From Thiomicrorhabdus xiamenensis (lineage in GTDB: Bacteria; Pseudomonadota; Gammaproteobacteria; Thiomicrospirales; Thiomicrospiraceae): a DNA stretch of 64,000 bases. This document shows positions 62,901-64,000 of the stretch, in pieces (the first letter of the stretch is position 1; every line of letters starts with the position of its first letter). The notes under the pieces were generated by a model. The model did no database searches and had not been told where the DNA came from. It worked only from the letters and a program-made list of their open reading frames with translations. The translations under genes and the position numbers were made by a program. Location of the stretch: positions 1,798,001 through 1,862,000 of the forward strand of contig NZ_CP054020.1 of the NCBI RefSeq assembly GCF_013282625.1, in the 5' to 3' direction.

Positions 62901-64000
62901 GCCCCGCTCAGCTGCCTAAATGCATCCTTGTCTCCGCCTACGATCAAGAATCGATGGCCGAACTGGGTAACCGGTACGAGATTCCGGATGTCCTGAGCAA
63001 ACCGGTATTACCGAAACATATCGAACAACTTCTGGCGCAGCACTTCCCTCATCTGCGCAGCACTTTAAAACTGGAGACGACAAACGGTCAAATCGAACAA
63101 AGTATGGATCTGAACGTCTCAGGAATGAAAATATTGCTGGCGGAGGATAATCTTTTAAACCAGCAGATTGCGGTTGAGTTAATGGAATCCAAAGGCGCCC
63201 AGGTAACCGTGGTCAATAACGGCCTGGAAGCCGTCAACGAATTGCAGGCCAAAGGACCCGATTTCTACGAGATGGTATTTATGGATGTGCAAATGCCCGA
63301 AATGGACGGCCACACCGCAACCAAAACTATTCGCAAGGATCCTCAATTCAGCAAATTGCCGATTATCGCCATGACAGCACATGCACTTGAAGAGGAGCGT
63401 CAACAATCCTTTGCCAGCGGCATGAACGGCCATTTAAGCAAACCGGTTGACCCGCAGGAACTTTACCGGATTCTGGGCAAATATTACCACGGTGACGACT
63501 CTACTTTTGCCGACTCAAACGTCCCCGACAACAAAGAGATCATTCATCCGCACAAAGGTCAGGCTTTCAAATGGGTCAATCTTGACGACGGCCTGCGCAT
63601 GGCCGGTGGCTCGGAAAAACTGTACCACTCAATTCTTGAACAGTATGTGGATAAATACCAAAATCTGCCGGAGAATTTCCTTCAGCTTCAGAAAGAAAAC
63701 AACTATCCGGAAATGTTACGCCTGATTCACTCCTTTAAGGGAATCAGCGCAACGGTTGGCGCGCAGGAACTTTCCGCACACAGCGCTGAGCTGGAAAACT
63801 TCCTGAAAGAGCATGAACAAGACTGGACGACAAATCAGAGCGAACTTGAAGAACGCTTAACCACGCTGGAAAATGCCCGTCAGGCAGCCTTTGAAGAACT
63901 CTCCGTGTATGTACAGACCGTAAACGAAGAAGCCACGGAAGCACATTCTGCGGCACCGGCATCAGTTGACACCAGCGAACATCAAGATAAGCTGAGTCAG
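59966..64000 (+). CDS. Hybrid sensor histidine kinase, PAS-GAF-HK-REC-REC-Hpt (3' end outside window)
   Basis: At least 1345 codons, open to the window end. AAGGA lies upstream of ATG 59966. TM1 about 10-30, a helical periplasmic domain of about 270 residues, TM2 about 305-325, PAS about 330-445 ([18 protein letters not shown]), GAF about 470-640, HisKA with His675 ([16 protein letters not shown]), HATPase with DTGIGM and [15 protein letters not shown], receiver 1 with Asp960 ([10 protein letters not shown]), receiver 2 with Asp1107 ([10 protein letters not shown]) and Hpt with His1255 (HSFKG). A full phosphorelay in one chain. It lies 23 bp after the porin, in one operon with the PstS-like protein. 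The output regulator is not in the window. Confidence 0.92.
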   Translation, partial: MKAQKIHTATLSLQAVSVLIFALFVWILGENLSTLSEEIKWIESSKDAINIIETTNQLSEEDNLGYRLINGESRYFSAWQASQKKTDALMTNFLGSTPLFEIPGLEIAWTNFKDKRQVIENCASGKSCYYSPYEGEEIPPLELQNILINAKKKLFNSHYFNNNISALSEFAWQFKIWNSRYRRLLSMLEIYAEKPSPQLRKHILDISLIMEKNGLQLDADQNLFQTYPLIFEKLGTIAKDYQQITIDYLRPLHQSGNKLVKLEHLPDSSHNTIIEHSNAMQSLVYETIMQEVNKLYHTRFNNILFKSLLMLFGFIALIVLIRLVKISALEPLRQNEAILENAAAGIIQINAQGVVTRVNRSAEEMFGYSGQEMIGNNIEIIMPPSYANHHQEYINRYLQNGHGHIINQGEREVEGLRKNGTTFPLALAVSEIKLQNDSEFIGILTDLTERNEARDAAQLRNKLLDALKTATEASVATQDGENKVWDKLLKVILGITGSESGFIAEVVYKDDNHQRCLKMHAMSNLAWDKESQYMYDQFKQSQESFCSPDTLIGEVLYKEHMIINNNMENDPRSQKTPNGHPKLKRFICIPIKKGNQLIGIYALANARTSYNEKVVELLEPFHSTCLVMFTGMHEAEIRKQLMEELHTATQEAISAKEQAEAAAETKAIFLANMSHEIRTPMNAIIGMAYLALRTKLDPRQKYYVERIHSAGESLLKIINDILDFSKVEAGKMEIESIPMKLEEVLGNSASLLAETIQQRPLELLVEIKSKDVLGNAGWVLCDPLRLEQVINNLLSNALKFTEEGYVKLSIDGKFTGKSIQVHIEVQDTGIGMTQDQVANLFQQFSQADGSTTRKYGGTGLGLAISQKIINLLDGTIRVKSEKDKGSTFYFDLDLPVAPQRRDPTQIKENLKALIVDDVKIAQETLGNLLKIYGLQITSCSDVDEAQKVVCTKEFDLIFIDMVMPEKDGEEFIKFIRQNCPAQLPKCILVSAYDQESMAELGNRYEIPDVLSKPVLPKHIEQLLAQHFPHLRSTLKLETTNGQIEQSMDLNVSGMKILLAEDNLLNQQIAVELMESKGAQVTVVNNGLEAVNELQAKGPDFYEMVFMDVQMPEMDGHTATKTIRKDPQFSKLPIIAMTAHALEEERQQSFASGMNGHLSKPVDPQELYRILGKYYHGDDSTFADSNVPDNKEIIHPHKGQAFKWVNLDDGLRMAGGSEKLYHSILEQYVDKYQNLPENFLQLQKENNYPEMLRLIHSFKGISATVGAQELSAHSAELENFLKEHEQDWTTNQSELEERLTTLENARQAAFEELSVYVQTVNEEATEAHSAAPASVDTSEHQDKLSQ

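Noticed and set aside
1-64000. CRISPR arrays, prophage, transposases or integrons
   Set aside because: No regular spaced repeats, no transposase or integrase motifs and no att-like repeats at the tRNA were seen.

Overview
The window reads as chromosomal DNA of a motile gammaproteobacterium. Gene order and content (a polar-type flagellar locus with H-ring genes, fructose-1,6-bisphosphatase, pyrophosphatase and PEP carboxylase side by side, an FNR regulator with four cluster cysteines) recall sulfur-oxidising autotrophs of the Thiomicrospira/Hydrogenovibrio/Thiomicrorhabdus group. That placement is an inference from memory of such genomes, not a database result. No insertion sequence, prophage or CRISPR array was seen; nearly all of the window looks like ordinary core genome.

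Region 1 (1-5,489, minus strand) is an overlapping operon for a nonulosonic acid of the legionaminic type: 4,6-dehydratase (LegB), aminotransferase (LegC), NeuD/LegH acetyltransferase, NeuB synthase and NeuC hydrolysing epimerase, followed by a formyltransferase cut by the window edge. It abuts a lytic transglycosylase and flgL, which suggests a role in flagellin glycosylation. Region 2 (5.5-25.6 kb) is the flagellar rod-hook-ring locus: lytic transglycosylase, flgL, flgK, flgJ, flgI, flgH, flgG, flgF, flgE, flgD, flgC, flgB, flgT and cheV on the minus strand; flgA, flgM, flgN and a PilZ gene on the plus strand; then flgP and three unrecognised envelope proteins on the minus strand. Sigma-54 type promoters lie before flgB, flgF and flgI and probably before the PilZ gene. 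A sigma-28 promoter precedes flgM. The flgT reading frame is broken near its 3' end at a six-base homopolymer.

Region 3 (25.6-41.5 kb) is housekeeping: an LpoA-like protein, pepN, pal, fnr, a PfkB-kinase/Rieske fusion, rlmB, rnr, a dihydrolipoyl-dehydrogenase-type flavoprotein, an MltF-type transglycosylase and thiI. Two long intergenic regions flank fnr; one holds a perfect FNR box and the other a DnaA-box-like site. Region 4 (41.8-47.1 kb) carries fbp, ppa, ppc and panD, the first three each followed by its own terminator. Region 5 (47.1-52.4 kb, minus) has motAB and panC, panB, folK, pcnB. Region 6 (52.6-64 kb) has a small membrane methyltransferase, trpS, a chemoreceptor, a secreted unknown, tRNA-Arg(ACG) with two near-consensus promoters, and an operon of a PstS-like binding protein, a porin and a large hybrid histidine kinase that runs off the window end.

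Functionally, the flagellar genes (structure, motor, chemotaxis, PilZ brake, sugar decoration, peptidoglycan opening) dominate the first 25 kb and recur as motAB and the chemoreceptor. The most unusual items are the kinase-Rieske fusion, the formyltransferase in the sugar operon, the flgT frameshift, the group of unknown envelope proteins next to flgP, and the binding protein-porin-hybrid kinase operon.
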